A DNA stretch of 64,000 bases from assembly GCF_018324205.1 (NCBI RefSeq), contig NZ_AP023356.1, positions 8,872,501-8,936,500 on the forward strand, read 5' to 3'. Each line of letters starts with the position of its first letter. The stretch's first letter is position 1. Source of the DNA: Actinoplanes ianthinogenes. Lineage in GTDB: Bacteria; Actinomycetota; Actinomycetes; Mycobacteriales; Micromonosporaceae. Shown in pieces: positions 33,770-42,234 of this stretch. The notes under the pieces are model-generated. The model was not told the origin of the DNA and did no database searches. It worked only from the letters and a program-made list of their open reading frames with translations. Both the position numbers and the translations under genes were made by a program.

Positions 33770-34816
33770 GTGGGTGCTGACACCGTTGTGATCAACGGTG
33801 GAGTTCGGCTTTCGCTGCTGGACCGGTCCCGTACCCGGGTGGGTGAGCCGGAGTCGGCGGCGCTGCTGGGCACTGTCGGCCGGGCGGCCGATGCGGAGCG
33901 GTTCGGATATCACCGGTTCTGGGTGGCCGAGCACCATGGGGTTCCAGGGATCGCGGGGGCTGCCCCGGCTGTGCTGCTGGCCGCGGTCGCCGGCGCCACC
34001 ACGAGCATCCGGGTCGGCTCGGCCGGGGTGATGGTGCCGCATCATCAGCCGCTGGTCGTCGCCGAGCAGTTCGCCACGCTGTCGGCGTTCGCGCCGGGCC
34101 GGGTCGATCTGGGGCTGGGGCGCTCGCCCGGGTTCACGGCGCCGGTTCGCCGGGCGCTGCGGCAGACCGAACGCGACTTCAGCGCCGACCTGGCCGAGCT
34201 GCGGGACTTTCTCACCGGTACGGCGGAGATCACCCTGCATCCGCGGCCGGACCACATGATTCCGATGTACGTGCTGGCCACCGGGACCGGGCTGACCGTC
34301 GCGGCGGAGCTGGGACTGCCGGTGATCGTCGGTGGCCCGCTGCTCAGGGCCGGCGGCGAGCAGGCGCTGGCCGAGTATCGGCGTGCCTTCCGGCCGTCCG
34401 CGCAGCAGCCGCAGCCGTGGGTGGCGATCAGCCTCGACGTGCTGGTCGCCGACACCGACGGCGAGGCCGCCGAGCTGTTGTTGCCGGAGGCGTGGGCGAT
34501 GGCCCAGAGCCGTACCACCGGGACGTTCTCACCTCTGGAGCCGGTCGCCGCGGTTCGGGCCGCCAGCCGGACCGCGCGCCAGCAGGACCATCTCGAGCGG
34601 ACCGCGGCGGCGGCGGTCACCGGCACGCCGGCCCGGGTGGAGCGGCAGTTGGCCGAGCTGTTCGACCGGACCGGGGCGGCGGAGTTGGTCGCCTCGGGCA
34701 GCACGTTCCACCGGGACGCGTTGCGTGCCTCGGACGCCGCGCTGGCCGCGCTGTTCGGCGGTGGACGACCGTCCGTCATGATCGGTGCGAGCCGCGCCGC
34801 CGACTGTCAGGAGTGA
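33770..34816 (+). CDS. LLM-class flavin-dependent oxidoreductase (bacterial luciferase family)
   Basis: A 348-aa luciferase-like monooxygenase. RLSLLDRSRTRVG, GYHRFWVAEHHG, TSIRVGSAGVMVPHHQPLVVAEQFATL, APGRVDLGLGRSPG and the C-terminal GTPARVERQL are all typical of the type 1 MsnO8-like group. It uses FMNH2/F420-type reduced flavin and O2 or a hydride to act on an unknown substrate. GTG start. Its stop overlaps the GTG of the next hydrolase (GTGA), so they are coupled. Confidence 0.9.
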   Translation: MGADTVVINGGVRLSLLDRSRTRVGEPESAALLGTVGRAADAERFGYHRFWVAEHHGVPGIAGAAPAVLLAAVAGATTSIRVGSAGVMVPHHQPLVVAEQFATLSAFAPGRVDLGLGRSPGFTAPVRRALRQTERDFSADLAELRDFLTGTAEITLHPRPDHMIPMYVLATGTGLTVAAELGLPVIVGGPLLRAGGEQALAEYRRAFRPSAQQPQPWVAISLDVLVADTDGEAAELLLPEAWAMAQSRTTGTFSPLEPVAAVRAASRTARQQDHLERTAAAAVTGTPARVERQLAELFDRTGAAELVASGSTFHRDALRASDAALAALFGGGRPSVMIGASRAADCQE

Positions 34817-35580
34817 TTCCCATCCAGCACGTCACCGTCACCCCGTCCGGAGCGTCCGTCGCTGTCCTCGATCTCGGCGCCGGTGGCCCGGTCCGGGTGT
34901 ATGTCGGCGGGCTCGGGTCCGCCACCACGGTCGCCTTCGCCACGGTGGCCGGGCATCCCTCGGTGGCCGGTGCGGGCCGGCACGTGCTCGTCGACCTGAT
35001 CGGCAGCGGGTGGAGCGATCACGACGACACGTTCGGTCACACGATCGACGAGCATGCCGCCACCGTGGCGGCGGCGATCGACTCGCTCGGGCTGCGGGAG
35101 GTGATCCTGATCGGGCACTCGCTGGGCGGGTCGGTGGCGATCAGCCTGGCCGCTCAGCGCCCCGACCTGGTGGGTCGGTTGATCGTGGCGGAGCCGAACC
35201 TGGATCCGGGGGTGGGTACGTTCTCCGCGGTGGTCGCCGGCTACGACGAGGACGCGTTCGCGACGAGTGGGCACCGTCGGATGGTCGAGCACCTGCTGCG
35301 CCAGGAGGCGGCTGTCGACCGGCAGTTCGGGCGTACCGTCAATCGTTGGTCGTCGCGCGGTCTGCACCGGACCGCGGTCTCTTTGCTGGCCGAGCGGCCG
35401 GCGACGTTCCGGGAGCAGCTCGGCGCCTTCGCCGGTCCGCGTCGTTATGTCAGTGGCGCGCTGTCGGGGGAGGATCTCGCGCCGCTGCGGGACGCGGGGT
35501 GTGAGGTGGTCGTGGTGCCTGCCGCCGGACACGTGCTGATGTGGGACAACCTGGACGGGTTTGTGGCCGCGCTCCTCTGA
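34813..35580 (+). CDS. Alpha/beta hydrolase
   Basis: A 255-aa hydrolase with nucleophile elbow GHSLGG (Ser near residue 102), VDLIGSGWSD before it, and a C-terminal VPAAGHVLMWDN carrying the catalytic His. Substrate unknown. It starts on the GTG overlapping the stop of the LLM oxidoreductase, so the pair probably carries out linked steps of one catabolic or tailoring reaction. Confidence 0.87.
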   Translation: MIPIQHVTVTPSGASVAVLDLGAGGPVRVYVGGLGSATTVAFATVAGHPSVAGAGRHVLVDLIGSGWSDHDDTFGHTIDEHAATVAAAIDSLGLREVILIGHSLGGSVAISLAAQRPDLVGRLIVAEPNLDPGVGTFSAVVAGYDEDAFATSGHRRMVEHLLRQEAAVDRQFGRTVNRWSSRGLHRTAVSLLAERPATFREQLGAFAGPRRYVSGALSGEDLAPLRDAGCEVVVVPAAGHVLMWDNLDGFVAALL

Positions 35581-35620
35581 CGCATGCCGGCGATGGACTT
35601 GTCCGGCCCGTCGGCCGATC

Positions 35621-36031
35621 ATGAACCCCATGGCGGCGAAGGTCATCACGCTCTGTGGCTCGACCAGGTTCGAGGCGGAGTTCGCGCAGGTCAACCAGCG
35701 GCTCACGATGGAAGGTTGCGTCGTGATCAGCCTCGGGATGTTCCGGCTCCCCGATCTGCCGGGCTACGACTGGGCGGTCGACAGTGCGGATCTGAAGGGG
35801 CGGCTCGGAAGCGTGCACTTTCAGAAGATTCGCATGGCTGACGAGGTGTTCATCGTGGATCCGGGTGGCTATCTGGGTGAGTCGACCCGGCGAGAGATCG
35901 CCTATGCGGAGTCGCTCGGCAAGCCGGTTCGGTATCTGAGCCGGGAGCGCTGGGACGAGTGCCATGGAGGCGGGAAGGCCGCCCCGGTGGGGCGGCCTTC
36001 TGCTGGGGCGTGGGGTCAGGAGCCGGTGTAG
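35621..36031 (+). CDS. Nucleoside 2-deoxyribosyltransferase-like protein
   Basis: A 136-aa protein of the NDT/DUF4406-like Rossmannoid group: VITLCGSTRFEAEFAQ at the start, then KIRMADEVFIVDPGGYLGESTRREIAYAESLGKPVRYL. These bind nucleoside or nucleotide bases and cleave or transfer deoxyribose. The catalytic Glu would be in GESTRREI. ATG 35630 is an alternative start. The last ~20 codons run through a perfect terminator hairpin and encode a Gly-rich tail that looks non-functional. Confidence 0.75.
   Translation: MNPMAAKVITLCGSTRFEAEFAQVNQRLTMEGCVVISLGMFRLPDLPGYDWAVDSADLKGRLGSVHFQKIRMADEVFIVDPGGYLGESTRREIAYAESLGKPVRYLSRERWDECHGGGKAAPVGRPSAGAWGQEPV
35975..35999. terminator. Perfect bidirectional terminator hairpin
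   Basis: AAGGCCGCCCC at 35975-35985 pairs perfectly with GGGGCGGCCTT at 35989-35999 around a 3-base loop. It lies 17 bp past the stop of the minus-strand subtilisin gene, the natural site for a terminator. On the plus strand it falls inside the last codons of the deoxyribosyltransferase-like gene. Confidence 0.85.
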
Positions 36032-37188
36032 AGCAGGCGGTTCGGAGAGCCGGTGCCGCGGCTGGTGACCACGCCGGTGGTGGCGGCGTTGACGATCGCG
36101 GCGTTGACGGTGGTGACCGAGGCTCCCGGGTGGGCGGCGAGGTAGAGGGCGACCGCTCCGGCCACGTGCGGGGCGGAGAACGAGGTGCCGCTGCCGGTGT
36201 AGGTGGCGGTGTTGCTGGTACGCCAGTCGGAGGTGATGGAGACGCCGGGGGCGAACAGGTCCAGCACCGAGCCGTAGTTCGACCAGGAGGCCTTGGCGTC
36301 GGCGCGGTCGGTCGCGCCGACGGTGAGCGCCTCGGTGACCCGGGCCGGTGAGCTGGTGCCGGCGTTGACGCCCGAGTTGCCGGCCGCGATGGTGTACGGG
36401 ATCCCGGCGCTGATCGAGCGTCGCACCGCCGCGTCGAGGGTGCTGCTGGTGCCGCCGCCGAGGCTGAGGTTGGCGACCGAGCGGCCGGGCGTGGCGTTGG
36501 CGGTGACCCAGTCGATGCCGGCGATCACCCCGGCGGTGGTGCCGGAGCCGTTGTTGTCCAGGACGCGCACGCCGACGATGTTCGCGTTCTTGGCGACACC
36601 GTACGTGGCGCCGGCCGCGACCCCGGCGACGAAGGTGCCGTGCCCGTTGCCGTCCTGCGCGACGGTGTCACCGTCGACGGCGTCGTAGCCGTACGAAGCC
36701 CGGCCGCCGAAGTCCTGATGGCCGACGGTGATGCCGGTGTCGACGACGTACACCGTCACGCCACTGCTCGGGCCGTACGCATAGGTCCCGCTGAGCGGCA
36801 GGGCCCGCTGGTCGATGCGGTCCAGGCCCCACGGCGCGCCGGTCTGGGTGTCGGCGATCCGGACCGTCTGGTCCGCCTCGACGGAGGCGACCGCCGGGTC
36901 GGCGGCGAGCCGGGCCGCCTGCGCGGCGCTGAGCTTGGCGGTCCAGCCCTCGACGGCGTGGCCGAAGACCCGCGAGACGGTCCCGCCGTACCGTTTGGTG
37001 ATGGTGTCGGCGCGGGACCGGTCGGCCTCGCCGCTCTTGAGCACGACGACGTAGGAGCCGCCGATCGCGGTGGCGCTGTCGGCGTAGAGCACTGTTCCGG
37101 TGGCGGGGGCGGCGAAGGCCGGTGTCGTGACGGACAGCGCGAGGGCGGTGCCGGCGAGGATCGCGGCACTGCGGGTGGCGGGGCGCAT
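36016..37188 (-). CDS. Secreted S8 subtilisin-like serine protease
   Basis: A 390-aa exported protease. It has a signal peptide (ALALSVTTPAFA), an I9 inhibitor-type propeptide (YVVVLKSGEADRS...AAQAARLAADPAVASVEAD, to about residue 110) and a peptidase S8 domain with catalytic Asp150 (VVDTG), His183 (GNGHGT), oxyanion Asn271 and Ser336 (GTSFSAP). This is the proteinase-K/aqualysin layout. It should be active extracellularly after propeptide removal. The ATG at 37188 has GGAGG upstream. An inverted repeat lies in the promoter region. Confidence 0.94.
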   Translation of the reverse strand: MRPATRSAAILAGTALALSVTTPAFAAPATGTVLYADSATAIGGSYVVVLKSGEADRSRADTITKRYGGTVSRVFGHAVEGWTAKLSAAQAARLAADPAVASVEADQTVRIADTQTGAPWGLDRIDQRALPLSGTYAYGPSSGVTVYVVDTGITVGHQDFGGRASYGYDAVDGDTVAQDGNGHGTFVAGVAAGATYGVAKNANIVGVRVLDNNGSGTTAGVIAGIDWVTANATPGRSVANLSLGGGTSSTLDAAVRRSISAGIPYTIAAGNSGVNAGTSSPARVTEALTVGATDRADAKASWSNYGSVLDLFAPGVSITSDWRTSNTATYTGSGTSFSAPHVAGAVALYLAAHPGASVTTVNAAIVNAATTGVVTSRGTGSPNRLLYTGS

Positions 37189-37250
37189 GGTTTCCTCCAT
37201 CGTCTCGGCGCCCCGGTCGGGCGCCTGGCGAAGACGTTAGGAGCAAACTT

Positions 37251-37265
37251 TTGATAGACGATCAA
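37251..37265 (-). promoter_or_regulatory. Candidate operator upstream of the subtilisin gene
   Basis: TTGAT-N5-ATCAA is a perfect inverted repeat about 63 bp upstream of the protease start, in an AT-richer 118-bp intergenic region. It could bind a regulator; no partner is identified. Confidence 0.3.
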
Positions 37266-37306
37266 CGATTTATAAGGGGCTTGGCAACGACCTTTGTCGA
37301 TGATTG

Positions 37307-38449
37307 TCACGGTTGCGAAGAGTGCAGGCCCTCGCGTAGTTCGCGAACCAGGGCGGCGACCACGGCCTTGAGGCTGCCGTCGTTGGCCGCGGCGACCTGC
37401 AACTGCCGCTGGTAGCTGGCGCCGCGGTCGACGATGTCACGCACCGCGTTCAGCTCCGTGGGGCAACCGAGCGCCTCGGCGACCGGCTCCAGAGTGGGCA
37501 GCAGCTGATCGAGATCCTTGGTGACCAGGCGTTCGTCGCCGGCGGGGTTCTGGATGATGATCGCGTCCAGGCCGTAGCGGGCGGCCCGCCATTTGTTCTC
37601 CCGGGTGAACCAGGGTTGCAGCCGGGGCACGGTGCGGCCCGCGTCCAGCTCGCGGGAGAAGTGCTCGACCAGGCACTGGGTCAGCGCGGCGAGCGCGGCG
37701 ATCTCGTCCACGGTCGAGATGCCGTCGAAGGTGCGCACCTCGATCGTGCCCCACCTGGGGGAGGGCCGGATGTCCCAGCGCAGCTCGTTGAGCTCCTCGA
37801 TCACGCCGGTGTGCTTGAGGTCGGCGACCATCGCCTCGAACTGTTTCCACCGGGCGAACTGCGGTGGCAGCCCGGCCGTGGGCAACTGCTGGAACATCAG
37901 CGCCCGGTTGGAGGCGTACCCGGTGGTCTCGCCCGCCCAGAACGGGCTCGACGCGCTGAGCGCCTGGAAGTGCGGCAGATAGGTGAGCAGCCCGTCGATG
38001 ATCGGGAAGACCTTGTTGCGGTTCTCGACCGCGACGTGCACGTGCACGCCCCAGATCATCATCTGCCGGCCCCACCAGCGGGTGCGGTCGATCAGCGTGT
38101 CGTAACGTGGCTTGCCCGGCGTGACCTGTTGCTGGAACCACTGGCTGAACGGATGCGTGCCGGCCGAGAGCAGGTCGATGCCGCGCGGCTCGGCGACGGC
38201 GCCGGCGCGTTCGACCAGGCGGGAGAGGTCCTCGACGGCGTCGCGGACCCGGCGGTGCGGGGCGCTGACCACCTCGATGGTGTTGGTCAGCAGTTCGGTC
38301 GTGACGTGCGGGAAGCCGTCGGTGGCGCCGATCCGGGCGATCAGCTCCGGAGCCGCGGGAGCCAGCTCGCCGCTGCGCCGGTCGACGCAGGCGATCTCCC
38401 ACTCGATCCCTAGGCGTGATCTCTGCGATGACGAGAAGTCGATCTTCAT
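37307..38449 (-). CDS. Glutamate-cysteine ligase family 2 (YbdK-type carboxylate-amine ligase)
   Basis: A 380-aa GCS2-family enzyme: GIEWEIACVD (active-site entrance), ITELLTN-like TTELLTNTIEVVS, GVHVHVAVENRNKV, and IEVRTFDG near the end of the core. These enzymes form gamma-glutamyl amide bonds with ATP. Actinomycetes usually make mycothiol, not glutathione, so the product may be gamma-glutamyl-cysteine or another gamma-glutamyl compound. The ATG at 38449 is preferred, with GGAGAG eight bases upstream; TTG at 38464 would add five residues. Confidence 0.9.
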   Translation of the reverse strand: MKIDFSSSQRSRLGIEWEIACVDRRSGELAPAAPELIARIGATDGFPHVTTELLTNTIEVVSAPHRRVRDAVEDLSRLVERAGAVAEPRGIDLLSAGTHPFSQWFQQQVTPGKPRYDTLIDRTRWWGRQMMIWGVHVHVAVENRNKVFPIIDGLLTYLPHFQALSASSPFWAGETTGYASNRALMFQQLPTAGLPPQFARWKQFEAMVADLKHTGVIEELNELRWDIRPSPRWGTIEVRTFDGISTVDEIAALAALTQCLVEHFSRELDAGRTVPRLQPWFTRENKWRAARYGLDAIIIQNPAGDERLVTKDLDQLLPTLEPVAEALGCPTELNAVRDIVDRGASYQRQLQVAAANDGSLKAVVAALVRELREGLHSSQP

Positions 38450-38652
38450 GATGGGGCTCTCCAAGCTTGGGGAGCGGACCGTCTCGTCATGTTATATCGA
38501 TGAATGTGGCGAGCCGTGCCAGTTCTTGGCCGAACCTTGGCCGCAGCCTTACCGCTTGCTGGCCGTCTCCTGGGACGGGACTGCCTAGCGTTCTCGACGT
38601 CCCCCGGAAACGGACGCCGACTCGGTCGGCGGTAACGGAAGAGGCCCCTGCC

Positions 38653-39015
38653 GTGAAGCTGAAGCTGATCATCCCCGCTGCCCTGCTCGTTGTCGCCGGC
38701 CTGTCGGCCTGCTCGACCTCACCCGAGGCGGCCACGACGCCGGCCGCCAACCAGCAGGCGACCGCGGCGGACGACGACAACGACGGCGCCGGCGAGACGA
38801 AGGAGGAGCCGCTGACCGGTGAGCTGAAGGAGAAGGCCGAGGCGGCGGCGCTGGCCGAGTTCCCGGGCACGGTGAAGAAGAGCGAGCACGACGCGGAGAG
38901 GCCGGGCCTGTACGCGGTGGAGATCGAGAAGAAGTCCGGTGGTGAGGTCGAGGTGTATCTGGACACCGAGTTCAAGGTGGTGGGCACCAAGGACGAGGAC
39001 GGCGACAAGGACTGA
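38653..39015 (+). CDS. PepSY-like domain lipoprotein
   Basis: A 120-aa lipoprotein: signal ending in lipobox LSAC, a short acidic linker (TAADDDNDGAGETKEEP), and a single PepSY-like domain (LKEKAEAAALAEFPGTVKKSEHD...GEVEVYLDTEFKVVGTKDED). PepSY lipoproteins commonly sit beside two-component systems and may modulate the sensor's outer domain. Here the truncated regulator and kinase follow directly. GTG start with GGAAGAGG upstream. Confidence 0.8.
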   Translation: MKLKLIIPAALLVVAGLSACSTSPEAATTPAANQQATAADDDNDGAGETKEEPLTGELKEKAEAAALAEFPGTVKKSEHDAERPGLYAVEIEKKSGGEVEVYLDTEFKVVGTKDEDGDKD

Positions 39016-39047
39016 TCGGGGCTGAACTGCTCGGGTGGCCGGCTCCG

Positions 39048-39554
39048 GTGATCATGCTGACCGCCCGGGACGCCGAGAGTGACCGGGTGGTGGGTCTGGA
39101 ACTGGGCGCCGACGACTATCTGGCGAAGCCGTTCAGCATGCGGGAGCTGATCGCCCGCATCCGGGCGGTGCTGCGGCGCGCGCACGCGGAGCCCGTTCCT
39201 GTCGTCGCGGCCGCGACGCCGGTGGCCGCCGGGCCGCTGCCGGCCGGGGTGCAGGAGCTCGGCCCGCTGACGCTGGACCGGCGGACCCGGCAGGTGCGGG
39301 TCGCCGGGACGCCGGTGGCGTTCGCGCCGAAGGAGTTCGACCTGCTGGCGCTGCTGGCCGAGGATCCCGGCGCGGTGTACTCGCGGCAGCAGATCCTGGA
39401 CACGGTGTGGGACCCGCACTACTTCGGGCCGACCAAGACCCTGGACGTGCACGTGGCGGCGGTGCGCCGCAAGCTCGGCGACCCGGAGGCGATCGAGACG
39501 ATCCGCCGGGTCGGGTTCCGGCTCACCTGGACCGGCGAGCAGGTGACGGCATGA
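39048..39554 (+). pseudogene. OmpR-family response regulator lacking most of its receiver domain
   Basis: A 168-aa remnant. It opens with VIMLTARDAESDRVVGLELGADDYLAKPF, i.e. receiver strands 4-5 with the conserved Thr and Lys, and continues into an intact winged-helix Trans_reg_C domain (FDLLALLAEDPG...VRRKLGD..IRRVGFRLTW). The first ~70 residues, including the acidic pocket and phosphoacceptor Asp, are gone. In-frame codons before the GTG still read LLGWPAP, typical receiver sequence, so a deletion ended near 39015-39036. The stop overlaps the kinase start (ATGA). If translated, it would bind DNA without phosphorylation control. Confidence 0.7.
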
Positions 39555-40963
39555 CCCGCCGCCTGCTGCTCAGCTATCTGTCGCTGGTCCTGCTGGTGCT
39601 GCTGGCGCTGGAGATCCCGCTCGGGATCCTCTACACCCGCGGCACCGCCGAACGCTTCCTCGCCGCCATGGAACGCGACGCGGTCGTGCTCGCCGAACGC
39701 TCCGAGGAGGCGATCGAGGAGGGCGAACGGGACCGCGTTCCCGGCCTGCTCAGCGAGTACACCCGCGGCATGGGCGGGCGGGTCGTGGTGGTCGACGACG
39801 ACGGCCTGCTGGTCGCCGACAGCGCGCCCGGCCGGTCGAGCCCCGCCGACCCGCCGGCGCTCACGGCGGCGTTGCGCGAGCAGCGCTCGGCCGGGTTCCA
39901 CGCGGCGACCGGCGAGTGGGTGGTCACCCTTCCCGCGGCGTCCGGCACCACGATCCGCGGCGCCGTGCAGGTGAGCTTCCCCGCCTCGGCCGGCACCGAG
40001 CAGGCACGTCACGTGTGGTGGGTGCTCAGCGGCGCGGGGCTCGCCGTGCTGCTGATCGCGGCCGCGGTCGCGGCCGGGCTGGCCCGGTGGATGACCCGGC
40101 CGCTGCGCGATCTGGAACAGGCGACCGCGCAGCTCGCCGACGGGGCGGTCCCCAACGCGAAGCGCCTCGATCAGGGGCCGCCGGAGGTGCGCCGGCTGGC
40201 CGCGACCTTCGCCGTCACCGCGGACCGGTTGCAGCGGCTGATCGCGGGGCAGCGGGCGTTCGCCGCCGACGCCTCACATCAGCTGAAGACGCCGTTGACC
40301 GCCTTGCGGCTACGCCTGGAGAACCTGGAGCCGGCGGTGGACCCGGCGGCCCTGGGCAGTCTCGAGGAGGCGGTCGCCGAGACGGACCGCCTGGCCCGGA
40401 TGGTGCAGGGCCTGCTCGCCCTGGCCCGCCTCGACGACGCGGCCGTCGCGCCGGTCGCCGTCGACGCGGACGCGGTGATCGCCGACCGCGCGGCGGGCTG
40501 GGCGGCGTTCGCCCACGAGCAGCACGTGACCCTGGTCGTCGCCGGGCCGCCGGCGGGGAAGGTGCTGGCGGTGCCGGGGGCGCTGGAACAGATCCTGGAC
40601 AACCTGCTCGCGAACGCGCTGCGGGTCGCCCCGATCGGCAGCAGGCTGACCATCGCCACCCGAGTGACCAGCCCCGGTGCGACGACGATCCACGTGATCG
40701 ACGAAGGGCCCGGAATGGCTGCCGAGGACCGCAAGCGCGCCTTCGACCGGTTCTGGCGCTCTCCGCAGGCCGGTGACGACGGGTCCGGGCTCGGCCTGGC
40801 CATCGTCGAACGCCTGGTGCGGGCCGGCGGCGGGCAGATCCGGCTCGACCGGGCCCCGGGCGGTGGCATCGACGCCGTCATCCGGCTGCGCCCGGCCGAC
40901 CGGCTCCGGGTGACGGCCACCTCCCGGCGTCCGCGTACCCAGGTGCTGCAACACCTCAACTGA
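39551..40963 (+). CDS. Sensor histidine kinase (HAMP, HisKA, HATPase)
   Basis: A 470-aa membrane kinase: TM1 (residues 8-27), an extracytoplasmic sensor of ~120 residues, TM2 (156-178), HAMP (WMTRPLRDLEQAT), dimerisation helix with phosphoaccepting His243 (DASHQLKTPL), and an ATPase domain with N box (LDNLLANALRVAP), DEGPGM and GSGLGLAI. It would phosphorylate its partner regulator, but that gene, overlapping just upstream, lacks the receiver Asp. It may signal to another regulator or be orphaned. Confidence 0.92.
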   Translation: MTRRLLLSYLSLVLLVLLALEIPLGILYTRGTAERFLAAMERDAVVLAERSEEAIEEGERDRVPGLLSEYTRGMGGRVVVVDDDGLLVADSAPGRSSPADPPALTAALREQRSAGFHAATGEWVVTLPAASGTTIRGAVQVSFPASAGTEQARHVWWVLSGAGLAVLLIAAAVAAGLARWMTRPLRDLEQATAQLADGAVPNAKRLDQGPPEVRRLAATFAVTADRLQRLIAGQRAFAADASHQLKTPLTALRLRLENLEPAVDPAALGSLEEAVAETDRLARMVQGLLALARLDDAAVAPVAVDADAVIADRAAGWAAFAHEQHVTLVVAGPPAGKVLAVPGALEQILDNLLANALRVAPIGSRLTIATRVTSPGATTIHVIDEGPGMAAEDRKRAFDRFWRSPQAGDDGSGLGLAIVERLVRAGGGQIRLDRAPGGGIDAVIRLRPADRLRVTATSRRPRTQVLQHLN

Positions 40964-41039
40964 GGCCGGTGAGACCAGGCGTCGATGTTCTGGCGACCCG
41001 GAGGTTCAATACGTACGGTCGGTGGGCACCAAGAGCCGC

Positions 41040-41549
41040 ATGACGGACACGCGTATGCGGGCCTACCGCATTGTCAGCGCCCTGGCCGGGGCCATGGTTG
41101 TCACCGCGGCGGTCGCGGTCGTGCACGACACGAAGCAGGCCGCGACGGCCGATGAAGGGTGCGACGTCAAGGTGAACGTGGCGCTTCCGCAGCGTCCGGC
41201 GCAGGTCAAGCTGCGGGTGTCCAACGGGACCCGGACCGCGGGACTGGCCGAGCGGGTCAGCGCGGACTTCGAGAACCGGGGCTTCGTGACGCAGTCGCCG
41301 GCCAAGAGCAAGAGCAAGGTGGACCAGGTCGCGGTGATCGAGTACGGGCCGAAGTCGGTCGGGGCCGCGCAGTGGATCCGGGCGTTCTTCCTGGGCGAGG
41401 CCGACGCCCGGTTCAGTGCGGCGCGGACCACCGACGTGGTCGACGTGGAGATCGGCACGCGGTATCGGCAGCTGGCCACGCAGACCGAGGTCAACCAGTC
41501 GCTGGCGCAGCTGGGGGAGCCGGTCCCGCCGCCGGGCACCTGCGCGTAG
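41040..41549 (+). CDS. LytR C-terminal-domain (LytR_C) protein
   Basis: A 169-aa protein with an N-terminal membrane anchor or signal (ALAGAMVVTAAVAVVHD), then one LytR_C domain: VKLRVSNGTRTAGLAERVSADFENRGF and VAVIEYGPKSVGAAQWIRAFF, ending in C-A. In LytR-CpsA-Psr enzymes this domain accompanies the phosphotransferase attaching wall polymers to peptidoglycan; alone it may bind them. The ATG at 41040 is preferred to GTG 41022. Confidence 0.8.
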   Translation: MTDTRMRAYRIVSALAGAMVVTAAVAVVHDTKQAATADEGCDVKVNVALPQRPAQVKLRVSNGTRTAGLAERVSADFENRGFVTQSPAKSKSKVDQVAVIEYGPKSVGAAQWIRAFFLGEADARFSAARTTDVVDVEIGTRYRQLATQTEVNQSLAQLGEPVPPPGTCA

Positions 41550-41574
41550 TCCGGGTGATCGTGCTGCCGGCCGC

Positions 41575-42234
41575 TCACGCCGGCCCGGATGACCGGCGCG
41601 CGATGATGACCGCGCCGGGGAGGCTTTCGTCGAGGTCGAAGACCAGCTGCGCGTCGACCGTGAAGCCGGCGGCGCGCAACCACGTGGCGACCTGGTGGGG
41701 CCGGCGGCGATGCACGTAGACCTTCATCGGATGGCCGCCGTAGCCCTGCGTCTTCAACCGGGACTGATCGCCGGCGTGGAAGCCGATCAGGACCGTCCCG
41801 CCGGGGCGCAACACCCGCCGGAAGTGGCCGAGGACCGCCGGGATCGCCTCGTCCGGGATGTGGATCAGCGACCAGAACGCGAGCAGGGCGGCGAGTGACG
41901 CGTCCGCGAGGTGCAGGTCCGTCATCGAGCCGACCTCGAAGCGCAGGCCCGGGTGGTCCCGCCGGGCGATGTCCACCATGGCAGGCGACAGATCCACGCC
42001 GAAGGCGTCCACCCCGAGCTCGTGGAGGTGGGCGGTGACGTGTCCGGGGCCGCAGCCCACATCGGCAACCGGGCCGCCGCCGGCCGCGTGGACCAGGTCG
42101 GCGAAGAGCGTCAGAGCGGCGCGCAGGTAGGGCTGGCCGGCCAGCGAATCGCGGACGAGGTCGGCGTAGCTGCCGGCGACCGTGTCATACGACGTCCGGG
42201 TGTCGGCCAGCCAACCGTCCAGGCCTTCGAGCAT
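41575..42234 (-). CDS. Class I SAM-dependent methyltransferase
   Basis: A 219-aa methyltransferase: VADVGCGPGHVTAHL (motif I), AFGVDLSPAMVDIARRD, an acidic EVGSMTDLHL, LLAFWSLIHIPDE, and LRPGGTVLIGFHAG. It resembles small UbiE/Methyltransf_11 enzymes of unknown substrate. The ATG at 42234 has GAGGAGA six bases upstream. Its first 50 bp overlap the end of the acyltransferase gene in another frame, indicating tight coupling. Confidence 0.88.
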   Translation of the reverse strand: MLEGLDGWLADTRTSYDTVAGSYADLVRDSLAGQPYLRAALTLFADLVHAAGGGPVADVGCGPGHVTAHLHELGVDAFGVDLSPAMVDIARRDHPGLRFEVGSMTDLHLADASLAALLAFWSLIHIPDEAIPAVLGHFRRVLRPGGTVLIGFHAGDQSRLKTQGYGGHPMKVYVHRRRPHQVATWLRAAGFTVDAQLVFDLDESLPGAVIIARRSSGPA

